The translations under genes were made by a program, and so were the position numbers. A model generated the notes under the pieces. It saw only the letters and a list, made by a program, of their open reading frames with translations, ran no database searches and had not been told where the DNA came from. This document shows positions 56,795 through 64,000 of a stretch of DNA of 64,000 nt, piece after piece; the first letter of the stretch is position 1, and every line of letters starts with the position of its first letter. Source of the DNA: Thiomicrorhabdus aquaedulcis (GTDB lineage: Bacteria > Pseudomonadota > Gammaproteobacteria > Thiomicrospirales > Thiomicrospiraceae); NCBI RefSeq assembly GCF_004001325.1, contig NZ_AP018722.1, forward strand, positions 1 through 64,000, written 5' to 3'.

Positions 56795-56868
56795 TTTTTT
56801 GTTTATTATTCAATACTTTATATTTTTAAACTTTATTAAATGTCTTTAAAAATGTCCGTTTAAAAACT

Positions 56869-56880
56869 ACCAGGCCTGGT
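56869..56880. repeat. Iterated palindrome ACCAGGCCTGGT downstream of polA
   Basis: It lies 20 bp past the polA stop and upstream of the Fic gene on the same strand; the flanks extend it slightly (T...A). Confidence 0.93.
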
Positions 56881-56899
56881 CATTCAACGTGACTTAAAG

Positions 56900-59761
56900 T
56901 TAATGCGCCTCATCCCAGTTTTTTCCCTGGCCGATTTCGACAATCAGCGGTACGTTTAGGGTTAAGGCCGATTCCATAAGTTCTTTAATGTGCGGTTTTA
57001 CCGCGTCTACTTGGTGTTCGGCCACTTCAAACACCAATTCATCGTGTACTTGCATGAGCATGGTGATGTCAAATTCTGCGCGATTCAGCCAAGGTTCAAT
57101 TTGAATCATCGCCAATTTAATAATGTCGGCGGCGGTGCCTTGCATGGGCGCGTTAATGGCGGTGCGTTCGGCGTACTGTCTTAGCTGACCGTTGCGCGCG
57201 TTAATGTCGGGTAAATACAGGCGGCGACCCATTAGAGTTTCAACATAGCCTACACTTTTGGCGGCCGATTTGGTGTTTTCCATGTACGCCAATACGCCGG
57301 GGTAACGGGCAAAATACAAATCAATATACTCTTGCGCCAAGCCGCGCGATACGCCTAATTGATTGGCTAAACCAAACGCCGACATGCCGTAAATTAACCC
57401 AAAGTTAACCGCTTTGGCACTGCGACGTTGTTCGGTGGTGACTGCGTCTAAGGGAACACCAAAAATTTCGGCGGCGGTGGCGCGGTGAATGTCTTGGGCG
57501 TGTGAAAACGCATTGACCAGGCCTGGGTCGTTTGACAAGTGCGCCATAATGCGCAGTTCAATTTGCGAATAATCGGCGGCGACCAGCACATAACCAGGCC
57601 TGGCAATAAACGCTTGGCGTATGCGTCGCCCTTCGGCCGAGCGAATGGGGATGTTTTGTAGGTTGGGTTCGGTGGACGAGAGCCGTCCAGTGGACGTGAC
57701 CGCTTGTTGATAGCTGGTATGAACGCGCCCCGTATTGGGGTCAATTTGTTTGGGCAGTGAGTCAGTGTAGGTTGATTTAAGTTTGGCCAAACTGCGGTAT
57801 TCTAAAATAAGGGTGGGCATTTCATGGCCGCGCTCGGCCAGTTCGGCCAGCACGGGTTCGGCGGTAGACGCTTGACCTTTGGGGGTTTTTTTAAGAATGG
57901 GCAGTTGCAGGTTTTCAAACAAAATCACTTGCAGTTGTTTGGACGAGTTTAAATTAAACACCTGGCCGGCAATCAGGTGCGCTTGTTGTTCTAATTGGGT
58001 CAGTTTGTGGCTGAGCTCAACGCTTTGTTTGGCCAGCATGTCGGTGTCCAGCAACACGCCGTTGCGTTCCATGTGCGCCAAAATGGGCATTAATGGCATT
58101 TCAATGTCGCTAAACACGCTTTGTAAGCTGGGTTGTGCGCTTAATTGTGGCCAAAGTGTTTGATGTAGGCGCAAGGTAATGTCGGCGTCTTCGGCGGCGT
58201 AGGCGGCGGCTGTGGCGATGTCAATCTGATTAAACGTGACTTGTTTAACGCCTTTACCAGCGATTTCGTCAAAATGAATAGTGCGATGGTTTAAATATTT
58301 TAGCGCCAAATCGTCCATGTTGTGCCGTGTGGCGACGCTGTTTAGGCAATACGATTCAAGCATGGTGTCAAAGCGCATGCCTTGTAAATCAATGCCATGG
58401 TTTTGCAAAACATGCCAGTCGTATTTAAGATTTTGACCGCATTTGGCGTGCGCTGGGCTTTCTAAAATGGGTTTTAGGGCGTTTAACACTTCGGTTAAGT
58501 CTAATTGGGGTGGGGCATCGGGGTAATCGTGCGCCAGGGGAATATAGCAGGCCTGGTTACCGTCTTGCGTGGGGTGTTTAACCGCCAAACAAATGCCAAC
58601 AATCTTGGCCTGCAAGGTGTTAAGCGAGGTGGTTTCGGTGTCCAGGGCAAACAGGTCGGCGGCGCGAATGCGCTCTAACCAGACCGCCAGTTGTGCGGCG
58701 CTTAATATGGTTTCGTAAGGTTCGGTGCGTTCGGCGGCGTGGGTGGGTTGAGAAGCGTGCAAGGGTTGAGAGGGCAGAGAAGCATACTCAGCAGACAAGG
58801 CGGGTAACGCCCCAGCGGATTTTTTTTGCACCGTTTGGCTGTGGGCTTTTACGCCATTGTTTTTGGTAAATGGCGCATGGCCGGCCAATACCTGGTTGAG
58901 CCAGGTTTTTAAATCGTATTGCGCAAACAGCTCGGCCAAGCGCGTCATGTTGGGCGGTTGGCGGGTAATGTCGTGCAAATGCACGGGCAAATCGCAATCG
59001 GTTTTAATGGTGGTCAGTTGGCGCGATAACGCTAATTGGTCTAAATTATTGCGTAAATTTTCGCCAATTTTTCCGCCAATCATCGAGGCGTTTTCAACCA
59101 AGCGGTCAATGTTTTGAAACGAGTTAAGCCATTTGGCGGCGGTTTTAGGCCCGCAATTGGGAATGCCTGGAATGTTGTCTGAGGTGTCGCCCACCAGAGC
59201 TAAATAGTCAATAATTTGATTGGGGCGCACGCCGTATTTTTGCAACACCGATTCGGGCGTGGCCAAGGTGTCGTTCATGGTGTTAATGAGCGTAATGTGC
59301 TCGTTAACCAGTTGCGCCATGTCTTTGTCGCCGGTTGAAATTAAGGTGTCGTGCTGCGCCAAAGTGGCCTGATGCGCCAGCGTGCCCATCACATCGTCGG
59401 CTTCTACGCCGTCTATAATTAGCAGTGGCAACCCCAAGGCTTGCACAATTTGATGAATCGGCTCAATTTGACTGCGCAGTTCGTCGGGCATGGGCGGGCG
59501 GTGCGCTTTGTAGTCGGCGTACAGGTCGTGTCTAAAGTTTTTGCCTTTCGCGTCAAACACCACCGCCATTTTTTCAGGCTGATACTGCTCTAACAATTTA
59601 CCCAACATATTAATGACCCCAAAAATTGCCCCAGTGGCTTGCCCTTGGCTATTGGTCAGCGGCGGCATAGCGTGAAACGCTCTAAACAGATACGACGAGC
59701 CATCCACCAAAATAAAAGGGCTGTTGGGGTTGGTAATAAGGTGTAAATTGGAATCCGTCAT
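56900..59761 (-). CDS. polA: DNA polymerase I
   Basis: Repair and Okazaki-fragment polymerase of 953 residues with all three domains. The 5'-3' exonuclease occupies about 1-300 (FRAFHAMPPLTNSQG, GVEADDVMGTLA). The 3'-5' exonuclease has ALDTETTSLNT and EDADITLRL, so proofreading should be active. The polymerase has motif A ADYSQIELR, motif B RRSAKAVNFGLIYGMSAFG and motif C QVHDELVFEV. Two palindromes 77 bp apart (57517-57526 and 57594-57603) are read as DPGLV and ARPGY in the polymerase domain. A near-copy at 58548 is read as NQAC. Confidence 0.97.
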   Translation of the reverse strand: MTDSNLHLITNPNSPFILVDGSSYLFRAFHAMPPLTNSQGQATGAIFGVINMLGKLLEQYQPEKMAVVFDAKGKNFRHDLYADYKAHRPPMPDELRSQIEPIHQIVQALGLPLLIIDGVEADDVMGTLAHQATLAQHDTLISTGDKDMAQLVNEHITLINTMNDTLATPESVLQKYGVRPNQIIDYLALVGDTSDNIPGIPNCGPKTAAKWLNSFQNIDRLVENASMIGGKIGENLRNNLDQLALSRQLTTIKTDCDLPVHLHDITRQPPNMTRLAELFAQYDLKTWLNQVLAGHAPFTKNNGVKAHSQTVQKKSAGALPALSAEYASLPSQPLHASQPTHAAERTEPYETILSAAQLAVWLERIRAADLFALDTETTSLNTLQAKIVGICLAVKHPTQDGNQACYIPLAHDYPDAPPQLDLTEVLNALKPILESPAHAKCGQNLKYDWHVLQNHGIDLQGMRFDTMLESYCLNSVATRHNMDDLALKYLNHRTIHFDEIAGKGVKQVTFNQIDIATAAAYAAEDADITLRLHQTLWPQLSAQPSLQSVFSDIEMPLMPILAHMERNGVLLDTDMLAKQSVELSHKLTQLEQQAHLIAGQVFNLNSSKQLQVILFENLQLPILKKTPKGQASTAEPVLAELAERGHEMPTLILEYRSLAKLKSTYTDSLPKQIDPNTGRVHTSYQQAVTSTGRLSSTEPNLQNIPIRSAEGRRIRQAFIARPGYVLVAADYSQIELRIMAHLSNDPGLVNAFSHAQDIHRATAAEIFGVPLDAVTTEQRRSAKAVNFGLIYGMSAFGLANQLGVSRGLAQEYIDLYFARYPGVLAYMENTKSAAKSVGYVETLMGRRLYLPDINARNGQLRQYAERTAINAPMQGTAADIIKLAMIQIEPWLNRAEFDITMLMQVHDELVFEVAEHQVDAVKPHIKELMESALTLNVPLIVEIGQGKNWDEAH

Positions 59762-59847
59762 TTGTTGGCCTGTTATGGTAAAATTTGTGGCTTTATTTTA
59801 CTCAAAAACCCACCGACTATTTCACCCCATTTAAGAGACTTTACGCT

Positions 59848-60807
59848 ATGTCAGTCTATACTGTTGTTGATGAAACCCAATTAATCGCCTTTTTAAGCGA
59901 TTACACCGTGGGCACGTTGCATTCGTTTGAAGGCATTAGCGCAGGCATTGAAAACACCAATTACTTTGTTAACACCCAAAAAGACGGCCAAATACAGCGT
60001 TTTGTGTTGACCATTTTTGAGCACCACAGCTTTGCCGAACTGCCCTATTTTTTAGACATTATGGCGTTTATGGCCGAGCATCAAATCCCGACCGCGCACC
60101 CAATTGCCAATCAACAAGGCGAGTATTTGCAAGCGCTGTATGGTAAACCGGCCGCTTTGGTAGAACGGTTGCAGGGTCAGGGCGTTGAACAACCGTCGGT
60201 GGTGCAGTGTGGCGTGATGGGCGAGCAGTTGGCGCGGTTTCACAACGCTGGGCAAGGCTATCAAGCCCAGCGCCACAACGACCGAGATTTAGAGTGGATG
60301 GACGCAACGTTTGAGCTGATTACGCCGTTTTTACCGCAAGACGAGGTGGAATTGATTGCCACCGAATTGGCATTTCAGGCCGATATTTGTTGGGAGACCT
60401 TGCCTCAAGGCGTGATTCACGCCGATCTGTTTTGCGATAACGCATTATTTGATGGAGACCAATTGTCGGGCATTATTGATCTGTATTACGCCTGCAACGC
60501 GGCGCTGTTGTACGACTTGGCGGTGATGGTCAACGACTGGTGTCGAATCAATTCATCCAATCCGGCCGACATTGAATTTGATGAGCAAAAACAGACGCAC
60601 ATGCTTAACGCGTACCAAGCTCAACGCTCACTCAGTCCGGCAGAGCACCAGGCCTGGTCGGCCGCATTGCGCATGGCGGCGTTGCGCTTTTTCTTGTCAC
60701 GCTTAAAAGACAAACACATGCCGCGCGAAGGTGAGATGACGCAAATAAAAGACCCTAATGTGTTTAAAGCGGTGTTGTTATTGCGTCGTCAAGGGTCGGC
60801 GGTTTAA
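59848..60807 (+). CDS. thrB: Homoserine kinase, ThrB type 2 (APH fold)
   Basis: It phosphorylates homoserine in threonine synthesis. I placed the start at ATG 59848 (MSVYTVVDETQL), where family members begin; the frame is open 63 bp further up. The roughly 319-residue protein belongs to the aminoglycoside-phosphotransferase fold. HSFEGISAGIENTNYFV is the family N-terminus, GVIHADLFCDNALF holds the catalytic Asp, and SGIIDLYYACNA is the metal-binding motif. The palindrome at 60647-60658 encodes HQAW. It is divergent from polA, as often seen in related bacteria. Confidence 0.95.
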   Translation: MSVYTVVDETQLIAFLSDYTVGTLHSFEGISAGIENTNYFVNTQKDGQIQRFVLTIFEHHSFAELPYFLDIMAFMAEHQIPTAHPIANQQGEYLQALYGKPAALVERLQGQGVEQPSVVQCGVMGEQLARFHNAGQGYQAQRHNDRDLEWMDATFELITPFLPQDEVELIATELAFQADICWETLPQGVIHADLFCDNALFDGDQLSGIIDLYYACNAALLYDLAVMVNDWCRINSSNPADIEFDEQKQTHMLNAYQAQRSLSPAEHQAWSAALRMAALRFFLSRLKDKHMPREGEMTQIKDPNVFKAVLLLRRQGSAV

Positions 60808-60822
60808 TCGCTTACACCGTAT

Positions 60823-61422
60823 TTACGCGATTTGCCACACCAACAGCCGATTGTTTTGCGGCATGGCGTGGTCTTGGCAAAGCGTTAAGCCAGCGTGCTG
60901 CGCTAATTGGTTGCACCATTCAAAGTCTTTAATGCCGCTGTGCGGATTGCGCTCTTTTAACCATGCGTCAAACGCGGCGTTGCTGGGGCTGGTAAATTGG
61001 TTGTGTTGGTTAAACGGCCCGTAAATAAGCACTTTGGCTTTTGGGCTTAAAGCCAATGGCAGGTGTTTAAAAAACTGCTCTACCGCGTGGTGGTCCATAA
61101 TGTGAAAACTGTTGGCGCTGTACACGGCATCAAAACGGCCGCTTGGCCAAGGGGTTTGCGTTACGTCTAAGACCAATGGTGGTTTTACATTGGGTAAATT
61201 GGCGTGCATTAACCACTGTTTAATTCCAGCGTGATGAGCGATTAAATCAGATGTTTGCCAGGTAAGATGCGGTAAATGTTGCGCAAAATACACGGCATGC
61301 TGTCCTGTTCCCGAACCAATTTCTAACACCGATTGTGCCTGCGTCAGCAGGGGTGCAATGTGCTCTAAAATAACCTGTTTGTTTTCATCGCACGATGCAC
61401 TGTACGGTTTTTGCTGGGTCAT
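60823..61422 (-). CDS. DUF938 SAM-dependent methyltransferase-like protein
   Basis: A 199-residue class I methyltransferase fold protein of the DUF938 group. The SAM-binding loop is VLEIGSGTGQHAVYFAQHLPHL. YSANSFHIMDHHAVEQFF and LIYGPFNQHNQFTSPSN are typical. Its substrate is unknown. It ends 15 bp from the convergent thrB and lies 17 bp after the thioredoxin-like gene on the same strand, so it is probably co-transcribed with that gene. Confidence 0.88.
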   Translation of the reverse strand: MTQQKPYSASCDENKQVILEHIAPLLTQAQSVLEIGSGTGQHAVYFAQHLPHLTWQTSDLIAHHAGIKQWLMHANLPNVKPPLVLDVTQTPWPSGRFDAVYSANSFHIMDHHAVEQFFKHLPLALSPKAKVLIYGPFNQHNQFTSPSNAAFDAWLKERNPHSGIKDFEWCNQLAQHAGLTLCQDHAMPQNNRLLVWQIA

Positions 61423-61439
61423 ACGGTTGCATTCTCACA

Positions 61440-61937
61440 TTAAAATCGAGTCGGATTGTTGAGTTGGATCATAGCTTCATTGAGTTTTTGTTTTAAATAA
61501 TGGCCGTAAAAATCGTACGCACCCGAAAACAGCGGAGTGGTTAAAAACTCGCCTTGCGCATCTAAAAACACCATGGCCGGCAAACTGGTCACGTTAAACA
61601 AGGTTTGGTATTCGGCGTTGGGCAGGGGTTGAGCGTAAAAATCGATTATCTCACCTGGGGTGTTCACCTCAAGTTCTCTAAAAATAACCTTATCATCAAA
61701 CTCACCGCTGGCCAGCAGCGGGTAAATGGCTTGCTCTTTTAACGCCAAACCCGATTTAACCCCTTTGTGTACCAATAACACGGCAATGGGTAAATTATGA
61801 GTTTTGGCACTGCGCGCGTCGGCGTAAAAGTTGCTGGCCAAAGGCATGTCGGTGGCCGCATTAACCGCCAGAAACGGCCACAACAGCATACTAAAAAACA
61901 AACTGTTTGCGGCTAATTTAGCCTTTTTAATCAACAT
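61440..61937 (-). CDS. Periplasmic thioredoxin-fold protein without CXXC
   Basis: A 165-residue exported protein with a signal peptide ending near NAA. It has a thioredoxin-like fold: LPIAVLLVHKG, then FRELEVNT, and the cis-Pro loop VTSLPAMVFLDAQGEFL. The usual CXXC is replaced by HKGVKSG and the mature protein has no cysteine pair, so it is unlikely to be a redox enzyme. Related thioredoxin-like proteins occur with Sox genes, but none is present here. Function is unknown. Confidence 0.75.
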   Translation of the reverse strand: MLIKKAKLAANSLFFSMLLWPFLAVNAATDMPLASNFYADARSAKTHNLPIAVLLVHKGVKSGLALKEQAIYPLLASGEFDDKVIFRELEVNTPGEIIDFYAQPLPNAEYQTLFNVTSLPAMVFLDAQGEFLTTPLFSGAYDFYGHYLKQKLNEAMIQLNNPTRF

Positions 61938-61973
61938 GGTAAGACCCTTTAAAGCACGATAATAATCTTTAAT

Positions 61974-62001
61974 TTAAGTTGACCAGGCCTGGTCAACTTA
62001 A
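61974..62001. repeat. 28-bp extended palindrome containing GACCAGGCCTGGTC
   Basis: The core palindrome is extended symmetrically by TTAAGTT on one side and AACTTAA on the other, giving a perfect 28-bp inverted repeat with no loop. It lies between the stop of the CpxP-like gene and the thioredoxin-like gene start on the minus strand. It could act as a hairpin attenuator or terminator. Confidence 0.93.
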
Positions 62002-62017
62002 GGCAACTTAAGTTTGC

Positions 62018-62485
62018 TTATTGGCCTTTATTAAACGCCACAATGGCCATTAGTTCGGCGTATTGTTGTGGGGTTAAGATGGCTTTTAACCCAAATACGC
62101 ATTCTATGGTGAGTTGCATGCGTTTTTTGTCTATTTCACCCAGTTCGTCAATCAGCTTTAAACTGGTGGCTTGCTGGCCGTCTTTGCCCAGGGTTTCTTC
62201 TTGCAGTTGGGTTTTTAGGTTGTGGTATTGGGCGTTAATGTATTCAACTTGCGAAAAATTGGTGCGCGCAATTTGGCGCACTTGGGTGATTTGTTCTGGC
62301 GTTAACTCAAGGGTGTCTAAATTATCGATGACCACGGGCATTAACACCGCCACGGGTGAGGATGGTTTAAAGTCTTGAGCCGCTTGAGCATGGGCTAAGT
62401 TGGACTGCAGAGCCAAGCTACTTAGAAGGGTGACGCTCAATAGGCAAGTCTTTAGTTTTCTGATGCGTACAAGGGAATTTAACAT
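62018..62485 (-). CDS. Periplasmic LTXXQ-type protein (Spy/CpxP-like)
   Basis: A small helical periplasmic protein, about 155 residues from the ATG at 62485, which has an AGGAG site upstream. Ten further codons upstream are open but lack one. A signal peptide ends AHA (near residue 34). The mature part has LELTPEQITQVRQI and LKAILTPQQYAELM, two LTP-Q motifs as in Spy/CpxP chaperones. It probably buffers envelope stress or metal, which is inferred. It is a single gene between the palindrome and the SMR gene. Confidence 0.8.
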   Translation of the reverse strand: MLNSLVRIRKLKTCLLSVTLLSSLALQSNLAHAQAAQDFKPSSPVAVLMPVVIDNLDTLELTPEQITQVRQIARTNFSQVEYINAQYHNLKTQLQEETLGKDGQQATSLKLIDELGEIDKKRMQLTIECVFGLKAILTPQQYAELMAIVAFNKGQ

Positions 62486-62540
62486 GGCGGTTCTCCTAGT
62501 TTTGTTTTGCAACACGAATCGTTAACGGGTAAAAGTTTTG

Positions 62541-62858
62541 TTAAGTATGACTTAATTTAAGTCCGATAATGCCGGCAATAATTAATAACACGCTGATGAT
62601 TCGTCCGGCGGAAATGGGTTCGGCCAGCATAATGATACCAAAAATGACTGTACCCACCGCGCCCACACCCACCCAAATGGCGTAAGCGGTGCTGGCCGGC
62701 AGGCTTTTCATGGCAAGGCTGAGCAGCCACACGCTTAACACCATAGCCACCAGCGTTCCCAGGGTCGGCCAAAGCCGCGTAAAGCCTTCGGTGTATTTTA
62801 AGCCCACCGCCCAAACCACTTCAAACAGACCCGCTAAGATTAAAATAGCCCAAGCCAT
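62541..62858 (-). CDS. sugE: Small multidrug resistance family transporter (SugE/Gdx-like)
   Basis: A 105-residue protein with four membrane helices. [32 protein letters not shown] carries the essential Glu in the first helix and matches SugE/Gdx guanidinium exporters more than Emr[25 protein letters not shown] is also typical. Its start lies 3 bp after the VIT-type gene stop on the same strand, so it has no leader space for a guanidine riboswitch. Substrate is inferred. Confidence 0.9.
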   Translation of the reverse strand: MAWAILILAGLFEVVWAVGLKYTEGFTRLWPTLGTLVAMVLSVWLLSLAMKSLPASTAYAIWVGVGAVGTVIFGIIMLAEPISAGRIISVLLIIAGIIGLKLSHT

Positions 62859-62861
62859 CGC

Positions 62862-63581
62862 TTAACCCGCCGTGCCAAACAGTAAACCCACATAAGTGGT
62901 TAAGCCCATCGCCAAACTTCCCCACACAAACATTCTTAACGCCCCTTTGCCCATTGGCGCACCACCGGTTTTGGCGGCCAATGCCCCCAAAGCGGCCAGC
63001 AATACCAGCGAACTGGCGGCAATGATGATGCCTAAGTTTTGCATGGGCAAAATCGCCACCAAGCCCACAGGAACCGATGCCCCAGCCACAAACGATGCCG
63101 CCGACGCCAACGCCGCTTGCAACGGTTTAGCGCTGTGGGTTTCGGTTAAGCCCAGCTCGTCACGGGCGTGTGCGCCAAGGGCGTCGTGTTGCATCAGTTC
63201 GATGGCGACTTGTTGTGCAGTCGCGGGGCTGACGCCGCGTTGTTGGTAAATTAAGGCTAATTCGGCCGTTTCGGTTTCCCAGTCGTCTTCTAACGCCTTT
63301 TTTTCAATGGCCAAATCGGCTTTTTCGGTGTCGGATTGCGAGCTGACCGACACGTATTCGCCTGCCGCCATAGACAGTGCACCGGCCACCAATGCCGCCA
63401 CCGCCACCAGCAAAACGTGCTCTTTAGACGCGCCAGCGGCCAGCACGCCCACCAACAAACTCACCACCGAAATAATGCCGTCGTTGGCGCCTAATACGGC
63501 CGCACGCAACCAACCCATGCGGTGGCTAAAGTGGGCGGTGGTTAGGTGTTGGTCGTGCATTTCTGGGGTGTAATGGGGCAT
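62862..63581 (-). CDS. VIT1/CCC1-family iron/manganese transporter
   Basis: An integral membrane protein of about 239 residues from ATG 63581, which has GGAGT upstream; an in-frame ATG at 63593 is less well placed. Five or so helices are visible. HRMGWLRAAVLGANDGIISVVSLLVGV and LSMAAGEYVSVSSQSDTEKADL are the family signatures. A cytoplasmic helical metal-binding stretch rich in Glu follows (EKKALEDDWETETAEL). Homologues move Fe2+ or Mn2+ out of the cytoplasm. It is coupled to the SMR gene. Confidence 0.9.
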   Translation of the reverse strand: MPHYTPEMHDQHLTTAHFSHRMGWLRAAVLGANDGIISVVSLLVGVLAAGASKEHVLLVAVAALVAGALSMAAGEYVSVSSQSDTEKADLAIEKKALEDDWETETAELALIYQQRGVSPATAQQVAIELMQHDALGAHARDELGLTETHSAKPLQAALASAASFVAGASVPVGLVAILPMQNLGIIIAASSLVLLAALGALAAKTGGAPMGKGALRMFVWGSLAMGLTTYVGLLFGTAG

Positions 63582-63612
63582 AACGTACTCCAAAATAGAT
63601 TGTTTATAATTG

Positions 63613-63632
63613 ACCAGGCCTGGCAGGCCTGG
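63613..63632. repeat. Tandem fused palindrome copies
   Basis: ACCAGGCCTGGC runs straight into AGGCCTGGT, giving two overlapping AGGCCT cores spaced 10 bp apart. It lies between the 3' end of the oxygenase gene and the VIT-type gene. Confidence 0.93.
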
Positions 63633-64000
63633 TTAAAGTCCTGTGCTCTGGCATCTAAACCAACCGGCGACGCTGGTTCTGGGTTGTTGGGTGGGCAAGA
63701 CTTCGTGTGGAATTTGTTCGCTCATAAATAAAACTAACGTGCCCATTTGCGGCGTCACAGTGGCCAATGTTTGAGTGGAATCTTCATTGTAAATCACTAA
63801 CTCACCGCCCCAGTTAGCTTGCCAATCGGGATTTAAATAGAGCACGGTGGTGACCATGCGGTTGGCACGGCCTCTAAAACTGTCTAGATGTTTTTTATAA
63901 AAATCACCGCTGTTGTAGAGCGCAAAATGACTTTCGTATTGGTTTAGCCCCAAATAAAGCGCGCGGTTTAAGGTGGTTTGCAGCTCATGCATATAAGCCA
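63633..64000 (-). CDS. 2-oxoglutarate/Fe(II) oxygenase, C-terminal part (truncated by the window)
   Basis: The minus-strand frame is open to the window edge, so the N-terminus is outside. The visible roughly 122 residues form the C-terminal half of a prolyl-4-hydroxylase-like domain. The iron ligands are in YKKHLDSF (HxD) and EQIPHEVLPT (distal His), with the 2-oxoglutarate-binding Arg in RTSVAGWFR. Such enzymes hydroxylate proteins or small molecules; the target is unknown. The stop abuts the tandem palindrome. Confidence 0.85.
   Translation of the reverse strand, partial: AYMHELQTTLNRALYLGLNQYESHFALYNSGDFYKKHLDSFRGRANRMVTTVLYLNPDWQANWGGELVIYNEDSTQTLATVTPQMGTLVLFMSEQIPHEVLPTQQPRTSVAGWFRCQSTGL

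Noticed and set aside
4722-63632. Treating the iterated palindrome as a CRISPR array or an IS end
   Set aside because: Copies are dispersed about every 2 kb, not regularly spaced, have no shared flanking sequence beyond a few bases, and occur inside conserved genes.
4722-63632. Treating the palindrome as a terminator family
   Set aside because: Many intergenic copies follow stop codons, but there is no loop or U-tract, and more than half of the copies are inside genes.

Overview
The window is the replication-origin region of a gammaproteobacterial chromosome. It opens with dnaA, dnaN and recF and holds three parS-like ParB sites. The moderate GC content, System II (ResB/CcsB) cytochrome c maturation with a DsbA-like thiol protein, di-heme peroxidase, CmoB, OpdA, Aas and a type 2 LeuA suggest a Thiomicrospira/Hydrogenovibrio-like (Thiotrichales) organism; that placement is inference from gene content only.

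Layout. 0.1-5.8 kb: dnaA, dnaN, a FieF-type cation exporter, recF and cmoB (gyrB does not follow recF). 5.9-13.4 kb: a co-directional Bat/MoxR operon (MoxR ATPase, DUF58, DUF4381, two von Willebrand A proteins, BatD). 13.4-22.8 kb, minus strand: the aas acyltransferase and an lplT-like transporter, normally neighbours, are separated by an AT-rich 3.6 kb block with a chemoreceptor, a lipoprotein di-heme peroxidase and a decayed small ORF; oligopeptidase A follows. 22.9-36 kb: diguanylate cyclase, Na/Pi-type transporter, rhodanese, flavin reductase, CBS protein, leuA with a divergent Lrp regulator, hybrid kinase, MlaA and an OxyR-like regulator. 36-43.4 kb, plus strand: nitroreductase, RecQ and an RND efflux pair. 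43.5-50.6 kb: acetolactate synthase, DsbA, CcsB, ResB and EngB. 50.7-55.3 kb: a signalling cluster (GGDEF/EAL protein, FIST sensor, hybrid kinase). 55.6-64 kb: Fic, PolA, ThrB, a DUF938 methyltransferase, envelope-stress and transport genes, and a partial 2-oxoglutarate oxygenase.

The most striking feature is a highly iterated palindrome. The 10-mer CCAGGCCTGG, often extended to GACCAGGCCTGGTC, occurs 28 times by my reading, about once per 2.3 kb, where well under one copy would be expected by chance. It lies between genes (12 copies, mostly just downstream of stop codons) and inside genes, where it is read as QAW, PGL or RPG. It is missing from the AT-rich segments that look acquired. It resembles a HIP1-like genome-wide palindrome, and its role cannot be told from this window.

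Four genes (a BatB/C-like gene, lplT, a hybrid kinase and a GGDEF/EAL gene) are each split by what looks like loss of one base in a short A/T run. Either these are sequencing or assembly errors or several signalling and envelope genes are decaying. Other features of note are an 85-bp MITE-like repeat family, a possible DnaA-box cluster upstream of the nitroreductase gene, and an OxyR-like protein lacking the resolving cysteine.
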